A stretch of 64,000 nt of DNA from an uncultured Sphingomonadales bacterium (GTDB lineage Bacteria > Pseudomonadota > Alphaproteobacteria > Sphingomonadales > Sphingomonadaceae): assembly GCA_903839675.1 (NCBI GenBank), contig CAIMDB010000001.1:101690-165689 (forward strand), in the 5' to 3' direction. The notes beneath the pieces are model-generated. The model was given only the letters and a program-made list of their open reading frames with translations. It ran no database searches and was not told the DNA's origin. How positions within the stretch are numbered: the first letter of the stretch is position 1; each line of letters opens with the position of its first letter. Positions 1-9,815 of this stretch are shown here, piece after piece. A program made the position numbers and the translations under genes.

Positions 1-380
1 TCCATGACACGATGCAGTATATCCGCCCCAAGGTTGGCACGGTCTGCGTCGGTCAAGCGGCATCCATGGGCTCTTTCCTGCTTGCCGCAGGCGAGCCGGG
101 CATGCGCTACGCCATGACCAATGCCCGAATCATGATTCACCAGCCGTCAGGCGGCGCACAGGGTCAGGCGACGGATATCGCGATCCAGGCGCAGGAAATC
201 CTCCGTATTCGTGCGAATATGAATCGTCTTTATGCCGATTATACAGGCAAGGACATTGATACGATTGAGAAGGCTATGGAGCGCGACAACTTCATGACCG
301 CCAATGAAGCCAAGGATTTCGGCCTTGTGGATGCTGTTTTCGACAAGCGTCCGGCGGCGGCAGATGACGCAGCTGGCTAA
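1..380 (+). CDS. clpP: ATP-dependent Clp protease proteolytic subunit ClpP (3' part)
   Basis: The gene is cut by the window's left edge; reading frame begins at base 3 and about the last 125 residues are present. ClpP is the serine peptidase that forms the double-heptamer chamber degrading substrates unfolded by ClpX. Visible hallmarks are GQAASMGS with the nucleophile Ser, MIHQPSGG with the catalytic His, and ERDNF holding the Asp. The C-terminus ends in a short Ala/Asp-rich tail. It lies 74 bases upstream of clpX in the same direction, the usual clpP-clpX order, so co-transcription is likely. Confidence 0.97.
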   Translation, partial: HDTMQYIRPKVGTVCVGQAASMGSFLLAAGEPGMRYAMTNARIMIHQPSGGAQGQATDIAIQAQEILRIRANMNRLYADYTGKDIDTIEKAMERDNFMTANEAKDFGLVDAVFDKRPAAADDAAG

Positions 381-454
381 GTCAGCTCAAATTAAGTCAT
401 TGCCGCTATGAAATCTGATTGTAACATGGCCGCGAACGTGGCGGGAAGGTTCTA

Positions 455-1726
455 ATGACCAAGTTGAGCGGCAGCGACACCAAGAGCACGCTTTATTGCT
501 CTTTCTGCGGCAAATCGCAGCATGAGGTGCGCAAGCTCATTGCGGGACCAACCGTGTTCATCTGCGATGAATGCGTGGACCTGTGCAATGACATCATCCG
601 TGAGGAAACGAAGACAGCGCTCGTTTCCAAAAAGGATGGCGGCGTGCCGAGCCCGCAGGAAATCTGCAAGGTTCTCGACGATTACGTCATTGGTCAGCCC
701 AAGGCGAAGCGCGTCCTCTCGGTCGCCGTCCACAACCACTATAAGCGCCTGAACCATGGCGCGAAGGGTGCCGACGTTGAACTGGCTAAGTCGAACATTT
801 TGCTCGTCGGGCCCACGGGCTGCGGCAAGACATTGCTGGCCCAGACGCTCGCCCGTATCCTCGACGTGCCATTCACCATGGCCGATGCGACGACGCTCAC
901 TGAAGCCGGCTATGTTGGCGAAGATGTTGAAAACATCATCCTGAAGCTGCTTCAGGCATCGGATTACAACGTGGAACGCGCCCAGCGCGGCATCGTCTAC
1001 ATTGACGAAATCGACAAGATCAGCCGCAAGGCCGAAAACCCCTCCATCACCCGCGATGTCTCGGGTGAAGGCGTGCAGCAGGCGCTGCTCAAGATGATGG
1101 AAGGCACGGTTGCCAGCGTTCCGCCGCAGGGCGGCCGCAAGCATCCGCAGCAGGAATTCCTGCAGGTCGACACGACCAACATCCTCTTCATCTGCGGCGG
1201 TGCCTTTGCGGGTCTTGAAAAGATCATCGCAGACCGTTTGCAGGGCAAGTCCATTGGCTTTGGTGCCAACGTCTCGTCGCCCGATGATCGCCGCACCGGT
1301 GAAGTGCTCAAGCAGAGTGAGCCGGAAGATTTGCTGAAATACGGCCTGATCCCGGAATTTGTCGGCCGTCTGCCCGTCATCGCGACGCTGGAAGATCTGG
1401 ACGTCGATGCGCTGGTCAAGATTTTGATCGAACCGAAGAACGCGCTGGTGAAGCAGTATAAGAAGCTGTTCGAGATGGAAGACGTCGAACTCGACTTCAC
1501 TGATGACGCGCTGACGGCTGTGGCTAAGCGCGCCATTGAACGCAAGACAGGCGCGCGCGGCCTCCGCTCGATCCTCGAATCGATCTTGCTCGATACGATG
1601 TTCGATCTTCCAACGATGGAAGACGTCGATGAAGTGATGATCGACAAGGACGTTGTCGGCGGCAAGAAAGAGCCGGTTCGCGTTTACGCCAAAAAGTCGA
1701 AGGAAGCCGCCGGCGACGCTGCGTAA
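455..1726 (+). CDS. clpX: ATP-dependent Clp protease ATP-binding subunit ClpX
   Basis: 423 residues, the normal family length. ClpX is the AAA+ unfoldase that feeds tagged proteins to ClpP. The N-terminal C4 zinc-binding domain has Cys15, Cys18, Cys37 and Cys40. Walker A is GPTGCGKT at 119-126, the substrate-gripping pore loop is GYVG at 152-155, Walker B is VYIDEID at 181-187, and the sensor-2 region reads GARGLRSI near residue 368. The ATG at 455 is the only start that keeps the zinc domain. Follows clpP and is followed by a palindromic repeat, then a convergent gene. Confidence 0.99.
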   Translation: MTKLSGSDTKSTLYCSFCGKSQHEVRKLIAGPTVFICDECVDLCNDIIREETKTALVSKKDGGVPSPQEICKVLDDYVIGQPKAKRVLSVAVHNHYKRLNHGAKGADVELAKSNILLVGPTGCGKTLLAQTLARILDVPFTMADATTLTEAGYVGEDVENIILKLLQASDYNVERAQRGIVYIDEIDKISRKAENPSITRDVSGEGVQQALLKMMEGTVASVPPQGGRKHPQQEFLQVDTTNILFICGGAFAGLEKIIADRLQGKSIGFGANVSSPDDRRTGEVLKQSEPEDLLKYGLIPEFVGRLPVIATLEDLDVDALVKILIEPKNALVKQYKKLFEMEDVELDFTDDALTAVAKRAIERKTGARGLRSILESILLDTMFDLPTMEDVDEVMIDKDVVGGKKEPVRVYAKKSKEAAGDAA

Positions 1727-1760
1727 GCAGGGGCGGTTGCACGCCTCCGGCTTAATCCGC

Positions 1761-1865
1761 TCCGTTCGTGCTGAGCTTGTCGAAGCACCGCCCTTGCTTT
1801 GGGCGGATGTCTGCACATGCTCGAAGTAAGAAGAGCGACCCTTCGACAAGCTCAGGGTGAGCGGA
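1761..1865. repeat. Dispersed palindromic element between convergent genes (copy 1)
   Basis: Two arms containing GCTGAGCTTGTCGAAG and CTTCGACAAGCTCAGG face each other, with outer ends TCCGTT and GCGGA. The same design occurs at 9716-9796 and 36007-36096, each time between convergently transcribed genes. I recognise this as an abundant intergenic repeat of sphingomonads. It can form a long hairpin in both RNA directions, so bidirectional termination is a plausible role (inference). Confidence 0.75.
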
Positions 1866-1886
1866 TTTGTGGAGGGGGCTAGCCGC

Positions 1887-3161
1887 CTATTCCTGCCCCT
1901 TCAGCACCCTGTCGATCCGCCCCACCATCGCGGCATATTCCGGGCTTTCGGTGCTGGTGTAGCGCGCCTGGAACTCCGCCTCGGTCAGACCTTCGGACAA
2001 AGCGAGGGCGTGCAGAGGGACGATCTGCACTTCCGTGATCCCCGCCAGAGCGCTGCGGGCGGCCTCCGCCTGTTGCACGTCACCGGCCTTCATCGCCCAA
2101 TGAATGCCGGACCGATCGGCGGACAGATCGACAAAGGAGAAGCCTGAGCCATTAGGCCCGCTGTCGGAAATTTCCTTCCAGGTCCCCATCGCCTGCGAAA
2201 CATCTTCGCCGTAAAGCGCGGCGAGCGCGGCGGAGAGCGCCCAGTGCTTGGCAAGGTCGTTGCGACCGAGCAGCGTCAATGGCTGCGCCGCAATGCGGCA
2301 AGGCTTGGTCGCTTCAACCGCATCCCCTGCCAGATTTCCCGCATTGGGTGAGACGGTGAACATGGCGAGTGCCACGAACGTAGCCCGGTTGGCGCCGTCT
2401 ATGCTGCTGCCAGCCTGCCGTTCTTTGAACGCGCGGCGTACCTGCGTGGCGAGGTCCATGGAGGGGCTGGTCGCCTGCTCCCGCGAGAGCCGGCAATAGG
2501 TGTTGGCGACCAGCGCCGGATCAACGGGCTCGGCCTGCACATCATTCAGCTGGCGCAGCAGGCGCGTGCGCTTCGGCAGGTTGAGATTGGCGGAGAGCCC
2601 GGCGGGGGTGACGGTCAGGCCGCGCACCATATCGTCAGGCGCCTTTAACTGCGCGCCGCGCAGGTTCAGCGCGAACACGGCTAGCTTCGCCAGTGGGCGT
2701 GTGACGAAAGGCGGCAGCGTCAGCCAACCGATCTGCATTGTGGTGTCAGGGAAGCGGTCTTTGGTCGGGATGGCCGTGACGGAGACGTTCGCCCAGAGGG
2801 GGCCGATGGGCAGGCTCGCGTGGACTGTCGCGCTGTCGGTCGCCTGTGTCGTGTGCAGCCGTTGAATACCAAGCGCACGACCGAGCAGCAGGCCACCCCC
2901 TTGTGCCTCGCGCCAGCTGATGAAGGTGGGGACGGGCCTGCCGGTCCCGGCTTGCGCACGCACCCGGTCAAACGCGGCGCGCGCAGCGATCACATCGGCA
3001 GAGGCGGGCGGTGCAGCGGTTTCCACCGCCGGTGACGGGCTCAGCGTTAGGAAGGCAAAAACCAGAACGCCCCCTAGCAGTCCCACCAGTAGCTTTCGCA
3101 CGCGGGACCAGCTCTTCTTCGCCATGGGGAGGGGCGCAGCGGCCGATGTCATGACGGGCAT
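1887..3161 (-). CDS. Conserved hypothetical protein with N-terminal membrane anchor
   Basis: 424 residues of unknown function. An N-terminal basic stretch (MAKKSWSRVRK) is followed by one hydrophobic segment (LLVGLLGGVLVFAFLTL, roughly residues 24-40), so it is probably anchored in the inner membrane with a large periplasmic part. The rest is Ala/Arg-rich and mixed, ending in a segment rich in short helices that could be TPR-like, but I see no motif that names a family. ATGs at residues 4 and 13 are alternative starts. It converges on clpX and diverges from the glutathione peroxidase gene, so it seems to be a single-gene unit. Confidence 0.7.
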   Translation of the reverse strand: MPVMTSAAAPLPMAKKSWSRVRKLLVGLLGGVLVFAFLTLSPSPAVETAAPPASADVIAARAAFDRVRAQAGTGRPVPTFISWREAQGGGLLLGRALGIQRLHTTQATDSATVHASLPIGPLWANVSVTAIPTKDRFPDTTMQIGWLTLPPFVTRPLAKLAVFALNLRGAQLKAPDDMVRGLTVTPAGLSANLNLPKRTRLLRQLNDVQAEPVDPALVANTYCRLSREQATSPSMDLATQVRRAFKERQAGSSIDGANRATFVALAMFTVSPNAGNLAGDAVEATKPCRIAAQPLTLLGRNDLAKHWALSAALAALYGEDVSQAMGTWKEISDSGPNGSGFSFVDLSADRSGIHWAMKAGDVQQAEAARSALAGITEVQIVPLHALALSEGLTEAEFQARYTSTESPEYAAMVGRIDRVLKGQE

Positions 3162-3219
3162 CTAGCAGCCTCGCATCAGCTTATGCTAGCACCTTCCCAC
3201 GATAGAGGAGGAGCGCGCG

Positions 3220-3696
3220 ATGAACGTCCATGATTTTACAGTGAAAAAACCTGATGGCAGTGACCAGAAGCTGGCCGATTATGCGGGCGGGCCGATCCTG
3301 ATCGTCAACACCGCGTCCAAATGCGGGTTCACGCCGCAATATAAGGGCTTGGAAGAGCTGCAGCGCAAATATGGTGAAAAGGGGCTGACTGTCCTCGGCT
3401 TCCCCTGCAACCAGTTTGGCGCGCAGGAACCGGGCGATGCCGCAGAAATCGCGAACTTCTGTTCGTTGAACTATGACGTGTCTTTCCCGCTGATGGCGAA
3501 GGTCGAAGTGAATGGCGACAAGACCGAGCCGCTGTACGACCATCTGAAATCCGCAAAGCCCGGTCTGCTCGGCACCAAGGCGATCAAGTGGAATTTCACC
3601 AAGTTCCTCATCGACAAGAACGGCAAAGTCGTCGGCCGCTACGCCCCGACTGATAAGCCGGAAAGCATCGAGAAGGATATTCAGAAGCTGCTTTAG
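3220..3696 (+). CDS. Glutathione peroxidase (Cys type)
   Basis: 158 residues, typical for bacterial GPx. It reduces hydrogen peroxide or organic peroxides with glutathione or thioredoxin. The peroxidatic residue is Cys35 in NTASKCGFTPQY rather than selenocysteine; FPCNQFGAQEPG supplies the Gln (about 65) and a second Cys63, and WNF supplies Trp124 and Asn125. No signal peptide, so cytosolic. The start is fixed by a strong GAGGAGGAG Shine-Dalgarno sequence about 6 bases upstream. Single gene, followed by palindromic repeats. Confidence 0.96.
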   Translation: MNVHDFTVKKPDGSDQKLADYAGGPILIVNTASKCGFTPQYKGLEELQRKYGEKGLTVLGFPCNQFGAQEPGDAAEIANFCSLNYDVSFPLMAKVEVNGDKTEPLYDHLKSAKPGLLGTKAIKWNFTKFLIDKNGKVVGRYAPTDKPESIEKDIQKLL

Positions 3697-3705
3697 GGAT
3701 TTCTC

Positions 3706-3730
3706 TATCCTCCCCCGGTGGGGGAGGATA
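3706..3730. repeat. Perfect short inverted repeat after the peroxidase gene
   Basis: Eleven-base arms TATCCTCCCCC and GGGGGAGGATA are separated by three bases. It lies 10 bases after the glutathione peroxidase stop and is followed by AAAAG rather than a T run on the plus strand. It may act as a transcript-end hairpin or be one more member of the intergenic palindrome families here. Confidence 0.6.
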
Positions 3731-3767
3731 AAAGTGGCGCAAAACCGCGATCTCTCCAGCACCCCTT

Positions 3768-3868
3768 CGTCATGCTGAACTTGTTTCAGCATAACCGGGC
3801 TGAGCAGCATATCCCTCAGCCGAAGTGGACGCCCAAGCCCGTTATCCTGAAACAAGTTCAGGATGACG
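3768..3868. repeat. Paired palindromes of the CTGAACTTGTTTCAG family
   Basis: ATGCTGAACTTGTTTCAGCA at 3772 and ATCCTGAAACAAGTTCAGGA at 3844 are each self-complementary and are also near complements of each other. A related unit sits at 63924-63942. This is a second dispersed repeat family, here between two genes in the same direction (peroxidase and dnaE), just upstream of dnaE. Confidence 0.7.
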
Positions 3869-3948
3869 AATGAATCCCCCCGAACTTATCCCCAACTCCG
3901 TCCATCGGCGCTGTTAACAACGCCGCCTGCGCTGCCTACAGTCCCGCG

Positions 3949-6900
3949 ATGTCCTTTTCCCCCTTTGTGCCCCTGCGAGTCTTTTCGGCCTATACGATGC
4001 TGGAGGGCGCCATTGAGCCGAAGGCGATTGCCAAGCGGGCGAAGGAACTGGGCTTTCCTGCGGTTGCTGTGTGTGACCGCAACGGGCTTTATGCGGCACC
4101 GCAATTTTCGGACGGCTGCAAAGGGGCCGGTGTCCAGCCCATTATCGCCACACTGCTGACCGTCCAGCGTCCGGACCGGCCGGACGGGACATCCTTGGTT
4201 TACGATTCGCTGGCGCTCTTTGCGCAGGATGAAGCGGGTTATCAAAATCTTTGCGCGCTGGTTTCCGCGGCCCACTTGGCACGTCCGCCGGAAGAGCCGC
4301 CGCATGTCAGCTTTGATAAGCTGGCCGGGCACACCGACGGATTGATCGCGCTGACGGCGGGGGGCGAAGGCGCGCTCTGCCGTCTGCTCGCCGATGGGCA
4401 GGATGGGGCCGCGGCAAGCTATGTCGCCCGCCTCAAGGCGCTTTTCCCTGATCGCTTGTATGTTGAGGTGTCGCGTCGCCTTGATCCGGTTGAGGGGGCA
4501 TCCGAAGCTGCACTGCTCGATCTGGCCTATGCCAAGGACATTCCGCTCGTCGCGACCAATCCGGCGAACTTTGCAGAGGCAGATTTCCATGCGGCGCATG
4601 ATGCCATGCTGTGCATCGCGGCCAGCGCCTATGTGGAAAGCGAAGATCGCGCCCGCAGTTCCCCTGATGCCTGGATGAAGCCCGCCAAGGAAATGCAGCG
4701 TCTGTTTGAGGATCTGCCCGAGGCGCTGGCGAACACGCTGGTCGTGGCGCAACGCTGCGCAGTCATGGCGCCCAAGCGGGATCCGATCCTGCCTACGGTC
4801 GGCGATAAGACAGGCGAGGCAGACCAGCTGCGCGCGGATGCCTCCGCCGGGCTCGAACGCCGGTTGGCGCATATCCCTGATGCGGACCGCGATGTGTATT
4901 TCCAGCGCCTCGATTTTGAACTCAACGTTATCGTCCAGATGGGCTTTCCCGGCTACTTCCTGATCGTTGCTGACTTCATCAAATGGGCGAAAGACAATGG
5001 CATTGCGGTGGGCCCTGGTCGTGGGTCTGGTGCAGGCTCCGTTGTCGCCTGGTCGCTGACGATCACCGACCTTGATCCGATCAAGCTCGGGCTGCTGTTT
5101 GAACGTTTCCTCAATCCGGAACGTGTGTCGATGCCGGATTTCGACATCGATTTCTGCGAAACGCGGCGCGGCGAAGTCATCCGCTACGTCCAGCAGAAAT
5201 ATGGTGCGGACCATGTCGCGCAGATCATCACCTTCGGGACGATGAAGGCGCGCGCCGTTCTGAAAGATACAGGCCGCGTGCTCCAGATGAGCTATGGGCA
5301 GGTCGACCGGCTGGCCAAGCTGATCCCGAACCACCCGACCGACCCTTGGACGCTGGACCGCGCTCTGAACGGCGTCAGTGAACTGGCGGCTGAGTATAAG
5401 AATGACCGGCAGGTCCGCCAGTTGCTTGATCTGGCGATGAAGCTGGAAGGTCTGCCGCGCCACAGCTCCACTCACGCCGCCGGTGTGGTCATTGGGGATC
5501 GTCCGCTCGATCAGCTTGTGCCGCTCTACCGCGATCCGCGTTCCGACATGCCGGTGACGCAGTTCGACATGAAATATGTCGAGGGCGCGGGACTGGTGAA
5601 GTTCGACTTTCTCGGGCTCAAGACGCTGTCCGTCATCCAGCGCGCGCTCGACCTGATCGAGCGCCGCACCGGCGCGCGGCCGGATGTAGATGGCCTGACT
5701 TGGGATGATGCGGGCGTTTATGCGCTGCTGCAAAAGGGCGACACGGTCGGCGTGTTCCAGCTGGAATCGGAAGGGATGCGCCGCACGCTCGCGGCTGTCC
5801 GCCCGTCCAACTTTGGGGACATCATCGCACTCGTCTCGCTTTACCGTCCGGGCCCGATGGACAACATCCCGCTCTTTGGTGATCGCAAGAACGGGCGCGT
5901 GCCAATTGAATATCCGCACCCGCTGCTCGAAGGCATCTTGTCCGAAACCTACGGGATTTTCGTCTATCAGGAACAGGTCATGCAGGCCGCCCAGATCCTG
6001 GCCGGTTACACGCTGGGCGGCGCAGACATGCTCCGCCGCGCGATGGGTAAGAAGATCCAGAAGGAGATGGACGAACAGCGCGCCATTTTCGTGGCGGGTT
6101 GTGCGGAGCATAACGCGATTGAAGCGGCCAAGGCGAACGAGCTGTTCGATTTGATTGACAAGTTCGCAGGCTATGGCTTCAACAAATCGCACGCTGCAGC
6201 CTATGCCTTGCTCGCATATCAGACAGCATGGCTGAAGGCGCATTTCCCGGCGGAGTTTTTCGCCGGATCGATGAGCTTTGATATCTCCAACACCGATAAG
6301 CTGTCGATCTTCATGGATGATATGCGCCGTCTGGGCGTGCCTGCGCTGGCGCCGTGCATCAACATTAGTGGTGCTGATTTTGAGGTGGAGCCGCAGGAGG
6401 ATGTGGTCGGCGTCCGCTGTGCGCTTGGCGCGCTGAAAGGTGTCGGCGAAGGTGCTATGGAACTGGTTGTGGCCGAACGCGCGACCAATGGGCCATTCAC
6501 CTCGCTTGATGATTTTGCAGGCCGGATCAGCCCGCGTGTCGTGAACCGCCGCCAGATCGAAAGTCTGTCCGCCGGCGGCGCGTTTGATGCGCTGGAGTCA
6601 AACCGGGCGGGCGTCCATGCCATAGCCGAAACACTTCTCGCGGTTGCTGCTGAGGCCGAATACGCGCGCACCAGCGGGCAGGGCGGTCTGTTTGGCGGAG
6701 ACGAGCATAAGGTCGCTGCGATCAAGCTGCCGCCCGGCGCCCATTGGTCGCTGGCCGAGCGTATGGCGCAAGAACGGGAGGCATTTGGCTTCTACTTCTC
6801 CGCCCATCCGATTGACCGCTATCGCCATGTCGCCTCAGCCCATGGCGCGCGGGATTATGCGGCGCTTTGCGGCCAGCCCGCCCCTGCCGATGGCGCCCGC

Positions 6901-7425
6901 ACAGGGGCTGTCATGGCGGTGCTGATTGAAGACGTGAAATGGCGGACGTCGGCACGCGGACGTCGCTATGCCAATTGCGCTGTGTCCGATGCGACGGGCC
7001 AGTTCATCGCCAGCTGCTTTGACGAGTTGACGGCCAAGGAAATGGAAGAGGCGGCCAAGTCCAATAGCTGCGGCCTTATCACCGTCGAACTGGACCGACA
7101 GCCGGGCGAGGAAACCCCGCGCATCACGATCAAGCGGATCCAGCCGATGGAAGGGCTGGCCGCCAATAGCCGGTTGATGGCGGTCGTCACTGTGGCTGAC
7201 GCAACGGCGATCTCCGCCTTGGCAGCCCTCCTGCATGGAGAGAGCGGTGGCCGGGGAGAGGTGGTCGTTCAAGCGGATCTGGAGCACGGCGCTTCGGCCC
7301 GTGTCCGGCTGGGCCGCAGCTTTGCGCTGGACGCCGAACTGGCGGCGCGGATGGAGGCATTGCCGGGCGTCGTCTCGGTAGCCTTATCTGCCGCTGAAAT
7401 GCCAAGATTGGCACTCGTCTCCTAA
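3949..7425 (+). CDS. dnaE: DNA polymerase III subunit alpha
   Basis: 1158 residues, matching the DnaE1 length. It is the replicative polymerase. Order: PHP domain (about 1-200), polymerase core (about 290-800) with GPGRGSGAGSVVAWS and the acidic pair in PDFDIDF, the third acidic residue in GLVKFDFLGLKTL, helix-hairpin-helix and beta-binding region with QGGLFGG near residue 905 as a clamp motif, and an OB fold (ECxx-type strand VLIEDVKWRTSARGRRYA near 990). The first PHP metal motif is RVFSAYTM where HSxYS is usual, so the PHP site is probably not catalytic. ATG at 3949 begins right at the PHP domain. Confidence 0.98.
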   Translation: MSFSPFVPLRVFSAYTMLEGAIEPKAIAKRAKELGFPAVAVCDRNGLYAAPQFSDGCKGAGVQPIIATLLTVQRPDRPDGTSLVYDSLALFAQDEAGYQNLCALVSAAHLARPPEEPPHVSFDKLAGHTDGLIALTAGGEGALCRLLADGQDGAAASYVARLKALFPDRLYVEVSRRLDPVEGASEAALLDLAYAKDIPLVATNPANFAEADFHAAHDAMLCIAASAYVESEDRARSSPDAWMKPAKEMQRLFEDLPEALANTLVVAQRCAVMAPKRDPILPTVGDKTGEADQLRADASAGLERRLAHIPDADRDVYFQRLDFELNVIVQMGFPGYFLIVADFIKWAKDNGIAVGPGRGSGAGSVVAWSLTITDLDPIKLGLLFERFLNPERVSMPDFDIDFCETRRGEVIRYVQQKYGADHVAQIITFGTMKARAVLKDTGRVLQMSYGQVDRLAKLIPNHPTDPWTLDRALNGVSELAAEYKNDRQVRQLLDLAMKLEGLPRHSSTHAAGVVIGDRPLDQLVPLYRDPRSDMPVTQFDMKYVEGAGLVKFDFLGLKTLSVIQRALDLIERRTGARPDVDGLTWDDAGVYALLQKGDTVGVFQLESEGMRRTLAAVRPSNFGDIIALVSLYRPGPMDNIPLFGDRKNGRVPIEYPHPLLEGILSETYGIFVYQEQVMQAAQILAGYTLGGADMLRRAMGKKIQKEMDEQRAIFVAGCAEHNAIEAAKANELFDLIDKFAGYGFNKSHAAAYALLAYQTAWLKAHFPAEFFAGSMSFDISNTDKLSIFMDDMRRLGVPALAPCINISGADFEVEPQEDVVGVRCALGALKGVGEGAMELVVAERATNGPFTSLDDFAGRISPRVVNRRQIESLSAGGAFDALESNRAGVHAIAETLLAVAAEAEYARTSGQGGLFGGDEHKVAAIKLPPGAHWSLAERMAQEREAFGFYFSAHPIDRYRHVASAHGARDYAALCGQPAPADGARTGAVMAVLIEDVKWRTSARGRRYANCAVSDATGQFIASCFDELTAKEMEEAAKSNSCGLITVELDRQPGEETPRITIKRIQPMEGLAANSRLMAVVTVADATAISALAALLHGESGGRGEVVVQADLEHGASARVRLGRSFALDAELAARMEALPGVVSVALSAAEMPRLALVS

Positions 7426-7570
7426 ATCCAACCTGCCGTCCCGAAATCCTGTTTTGGGACAGGGCCGTAACCTAAGTCAGATGACTCTGGTTGGTTTTTG
7501 GGTTAAAGAAGAGTTACCAAAGGGAAAATCGACGTCGGGTCGCACTCATTCTAACCGAAAGAGAACCGAC

Positions 7571-8179
7571 ATGAAGAGATATCTTTTCGCTTTGGCAAGT
7601 GGCGCCGCGTTACTGACGAGTCAGGCACAAGCGGCCATTCCGCTCTATCCGAACCCCGGAACTGTAAACCCCATCGACTATAGCTTCACAGCTGCTTCAA
7701 CGGGTGACATCATTGCCTATTTTGCAGGAAGTGGCGGCTCCTTTACCAATCTGCTCGGCCTGCTCGTCAATGGCGTTGATACCGGCATTGAAGGCCTGAA
7801 CAATCAGACGTCCGCCATTGGTGACTCCCTGAATTTCGGTCCGGTGACGGCAGGCGATGTCCTGACCTTCCGGCTGCGCGTGACGGATACAGGTGACCTC
7901 TTCTACTCAAAGCGATCTTTGAATACGGACGGCATCACCCACATTTACGCAACGTCCTATGCAGGCGGTGATTTCGGCCTGCCAGCTGGCACCTATGTCG
8001 GGTTTGAAGACCTGAACGGCGGTGGCGACCTGGATTACGAAGATCTGGGCTTTGTCTTCACCAACGTGACGTCAAATGTGCCTGAGCCTGCGGCATGGGC
8101 GATGATGCTCGGTGGCTTTGGCTTAGTCGGCAGCGCCATGCGTCGCCGTCGGATGACGACGAACGTCACGTTCGCCTAA
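7571..8179 (+). CDS. PEP-CTERM sorting domain-containing secreted protein
   Basis: 202 residues from the ATG at 7571, chosen because it starts a clear signal peptide (MKRYLFALASGAALLTSQAQA) preceded by AAAGAGAA; the open frame upstream has no signal. The body is Gly/Asn/Asp-rich with a DLNGGGDLDYEDLGF segment that could be a calcium-type loop and resembles DUF4114-like exported proteins. The C-terminus is the sorting signal VPEPAAWAMMLGGFGLVG followed by an Arg cluster, recognised by exosortase systems linked to exopolysaccharide. No exosortase gene is in the window. Confidence 0.9.
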   Translation: MKRYLFALASGAALLTSQAQAAIPLYPNPGTVNPIDYSFTAASTGDIIAYFAGSGGSFTNLLGLLVNGVDTGIEGLNNQTSAIGDSLNFGPVTAGDVLTFRLRVTDTGDLFYSKRSLNTDGITHIYATSYAGGDFGLPAGTYVGFEDLNGGGDLDYEDLGFVFTNVTSNVPEPAAWAMMLGGFGLVGSAMRRRRMTTNVTFA

Positions 8180-8196
8180 GGCATAGTGAAGCGATG

Positions 8197-8243
8197 AAGA
8201 AGGGCTGGGCGCGCGCGTTAAACCGCGTGCCTGGCCCTTCTTT
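8197..8243 (+). terminator. Hairpin terminator after the PEP-CTERM gene
   Basis: AAGAAGGGC at 8197-8205 pairs with GCCCTTCTT at 8234-8242, with an inner GC-rich stem (GCGCGCG/CCGCGTGC), followed by TTCGTTC. It begins 18 bases after the stop codon of the PEP-CTERM gene and precedes the amidase gene by about 100 bases. Confidence 0.7.
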
Positions 8244-8347
8244 CGTTCCGACATTGGGATTGCCTATTGACGGCTGGCGCAGATTTGATGCCATAGTGGG
8301 GTCAAGGCCCGATAAAGGGTCAGGTCGCAAAGAATGGAAAGAGCCAC

Positions 8348-9676
8348 ATGCCGAAGTCGGGGGACTTCCATCGCCTTGGCATTGCTGAACTTCACAATGC
8401 CTTTGCCCGGGGTGAGGCATCGCCATCGGTGGTGCTTGACCATTTTCTAGGCCGTATTGAGTCTCTTGATGATCGGCTGCGCAGCTTTGTCGAGGTAGAT
8501 GCCAAGGGCGCGCGCGCCGCCGCGTTCGTGAGTGACGCGCGTTTTGCCGCCGACAGCCGCCGTCCGCTGGAAGGCATTCCCATTGCCATCAAATCGAACA
8601 TTGCGGTGAAGGGTCTGGAGCTTGCGGCCGGCATGGATGCGCGGCGCGGTATGATCGCTGAGGAGGATGCACCCGTTGTCCAGCGGCTTCGCGACGCAGG
8701 GGCCATCATCATCGGCACCACGAATATGCATGAAGCGGCCATTGGCGCGACAACGGACAATCCCTTTTTCGGACGTTGCCTCAATCCGCATGGCCATAAC
8801 CGGTCCCCCGGTGGCTCATCGGGGGGCAGTGCGGCGGCTGTTGCGGCGGGCTTTTGCGTGGCGGCGATGGGAACGGACACATTGGGGTCCATCCGCATCC
8901 CATCTGCCTTTTGCGGGGTCTATGGCCTGAAGCCCACGCCCGGCACAATTTTGACGGCGGGGCTTGTGCCCTTTTCGGCGCGGTTCGACGCCATTGGGCC
9001 GATCACGCGGTCGATGGATGATATGGCGATCCTCACCAACGTCCTGTGTTCGCCCGATCTCGCAACGGCGATGCGCCGGTCCCACTTTTCGGCATTGGCG
9101 AATAATGGGGGCACTTCGGTGGACGGCGAAATTGCGGAAAAGCTGGCGCTGATCCAAGCCGATTTGCCGGACCGTCAGGGTGAGATTGTGGTACGTCCCG
9201 ATTGCGCCGCCGTCCGCAAGGCGACCTATGTTTTGGCGATGCGTGACCTTATTCCAACATTGGTTGATCTCGGCGAGGAACGCTGCGCGCGTGTGTCGGA
9301 AGAGGTCAGCCGCATCCTCGAACGCGTCGTGGACCGGGATGAAGAGGCGCTTCGGGGTGACCGCATGCTGGTTGACCAGATTTCCCAGATGCTCCGGCGG
9401 GAGATTGGGAGCAACGGCATATTGGTGACGCCGACCACGCCGGTCACCGCCGTTGAGGCGGGCGCGCCGATGCCGGCGTCCATCGCCGATTTCACGGTGC
9501 TCGCCAATGTCGCCGGGCTGCCCGCCATCACCATTCCGGCAGGGCGGGACCATATGGACCTCCCAATCGGTCTGCACCTGATCGGCCCGGTGGGCGGGGA
9601 GGCGATGCTGATTGCACAAGCCCGGATGCTGAATGACCGGATCAGGGGCTATGCGCCTCCGCCTGCTTTTTGGTGA
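8348..9676 (+). CDS. Amidase (amidase-signature family)
   Basis: 442 residues. Members hydrolyse amide bonds with a Ser-cisSer-Lys triad; the specific substrate cannot be told. Lys82 in AIKSNIAVKG, the cis-Ser in PGGSSGGSA (157/158) and the nucleophile Ser181 in LGSIRIPSA are all present. The opening HRLGIAELHNAFARGEASP is the usual helical start seen in GatA-like proteins and allophanate/indoleacetamide hydrolases. It is not in a gatCAB operon, so GatA is unlikely. Start ATG 8348 has GGAAAGAG nearby. Ends just before a palindromic repeat and a convergent operon. Confidence 0.9.
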   Translation: MPKSGDFHRLGIAELHNAFARGEASPSVVLDHFLGRIESLDDRLRSFVEVDAKGARAAAFVSDARFAADSRRPLEGIPIAIKSNIAVKGLELAAGMDARRGMIAEEDAPVVQRLRDAGAIIIGTTNMHEAAIGATTDNPFFGRCLNPHGHNRSPGGSSGGSAAAVAAGFCVAAMGTDTLGSIRIPSAFCGVYGLKPTPGTILTAGLVPFSARFDAIGPITRSMDDMAILTNVLCSPDLATAMRRSHFSALANNGGTSVDGEIAEKLALIQADLPDRQGEIVVRPDCAAVRKATYVLAMRDLIPTLVDLGEERCARVSEEVSRILERVVDRDEEALRGDRMLVDQISQMLRREIGSNGILVTPTTPVTAVEAGAPMPASIADFTVLANVAGLPAITIPAGRDHMDLPIGLHLIGPVGGEAMLIAQARMLNDRIRGYAPPPAFW

Positions 9677-9715
9677 GGCGTTCAGGGGATCTCTCACAGG
9701 GCCCTCTTCCGCGCG

Positions 9716-9796
9716 CCCTGAGCTTGTCGAAGGGCTGTCCTTCGCTGTTCACCGCAAGAAAAGGGCAGGGCTTCGACAGGCTCAGCCCAAACGGAT
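9716..9796. repeat. Dispersed palindromic element between convergent genes (copy 2)
   Basis: Arms CCTGAGCTTGTCGAAGGGC and GGGCTTCGACAGGCTCAGCC face each other and the right end reads AAACGGA. Same family as 1761-1865 and 36007-36096. It fills the gap between the amidase gene and the E2 gene that runs toward it. Confidence 0.75.
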
Positions 9797-9815
9797 GGGG
9801 TAGGAACGTCCCAGC

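Noticed and set aside
452..1849. 465-codon minus-strand frame opposite clpX
   Set aside because: Mirror of clpX, with no family match.
3886..6243. Long minus-strand open frame opposite dnaE (785 codons)
   Set aside because: It mirrors the GC-rich dnaE codons, shows no family motifs, and dnaE is unquestionable on the plus strand.
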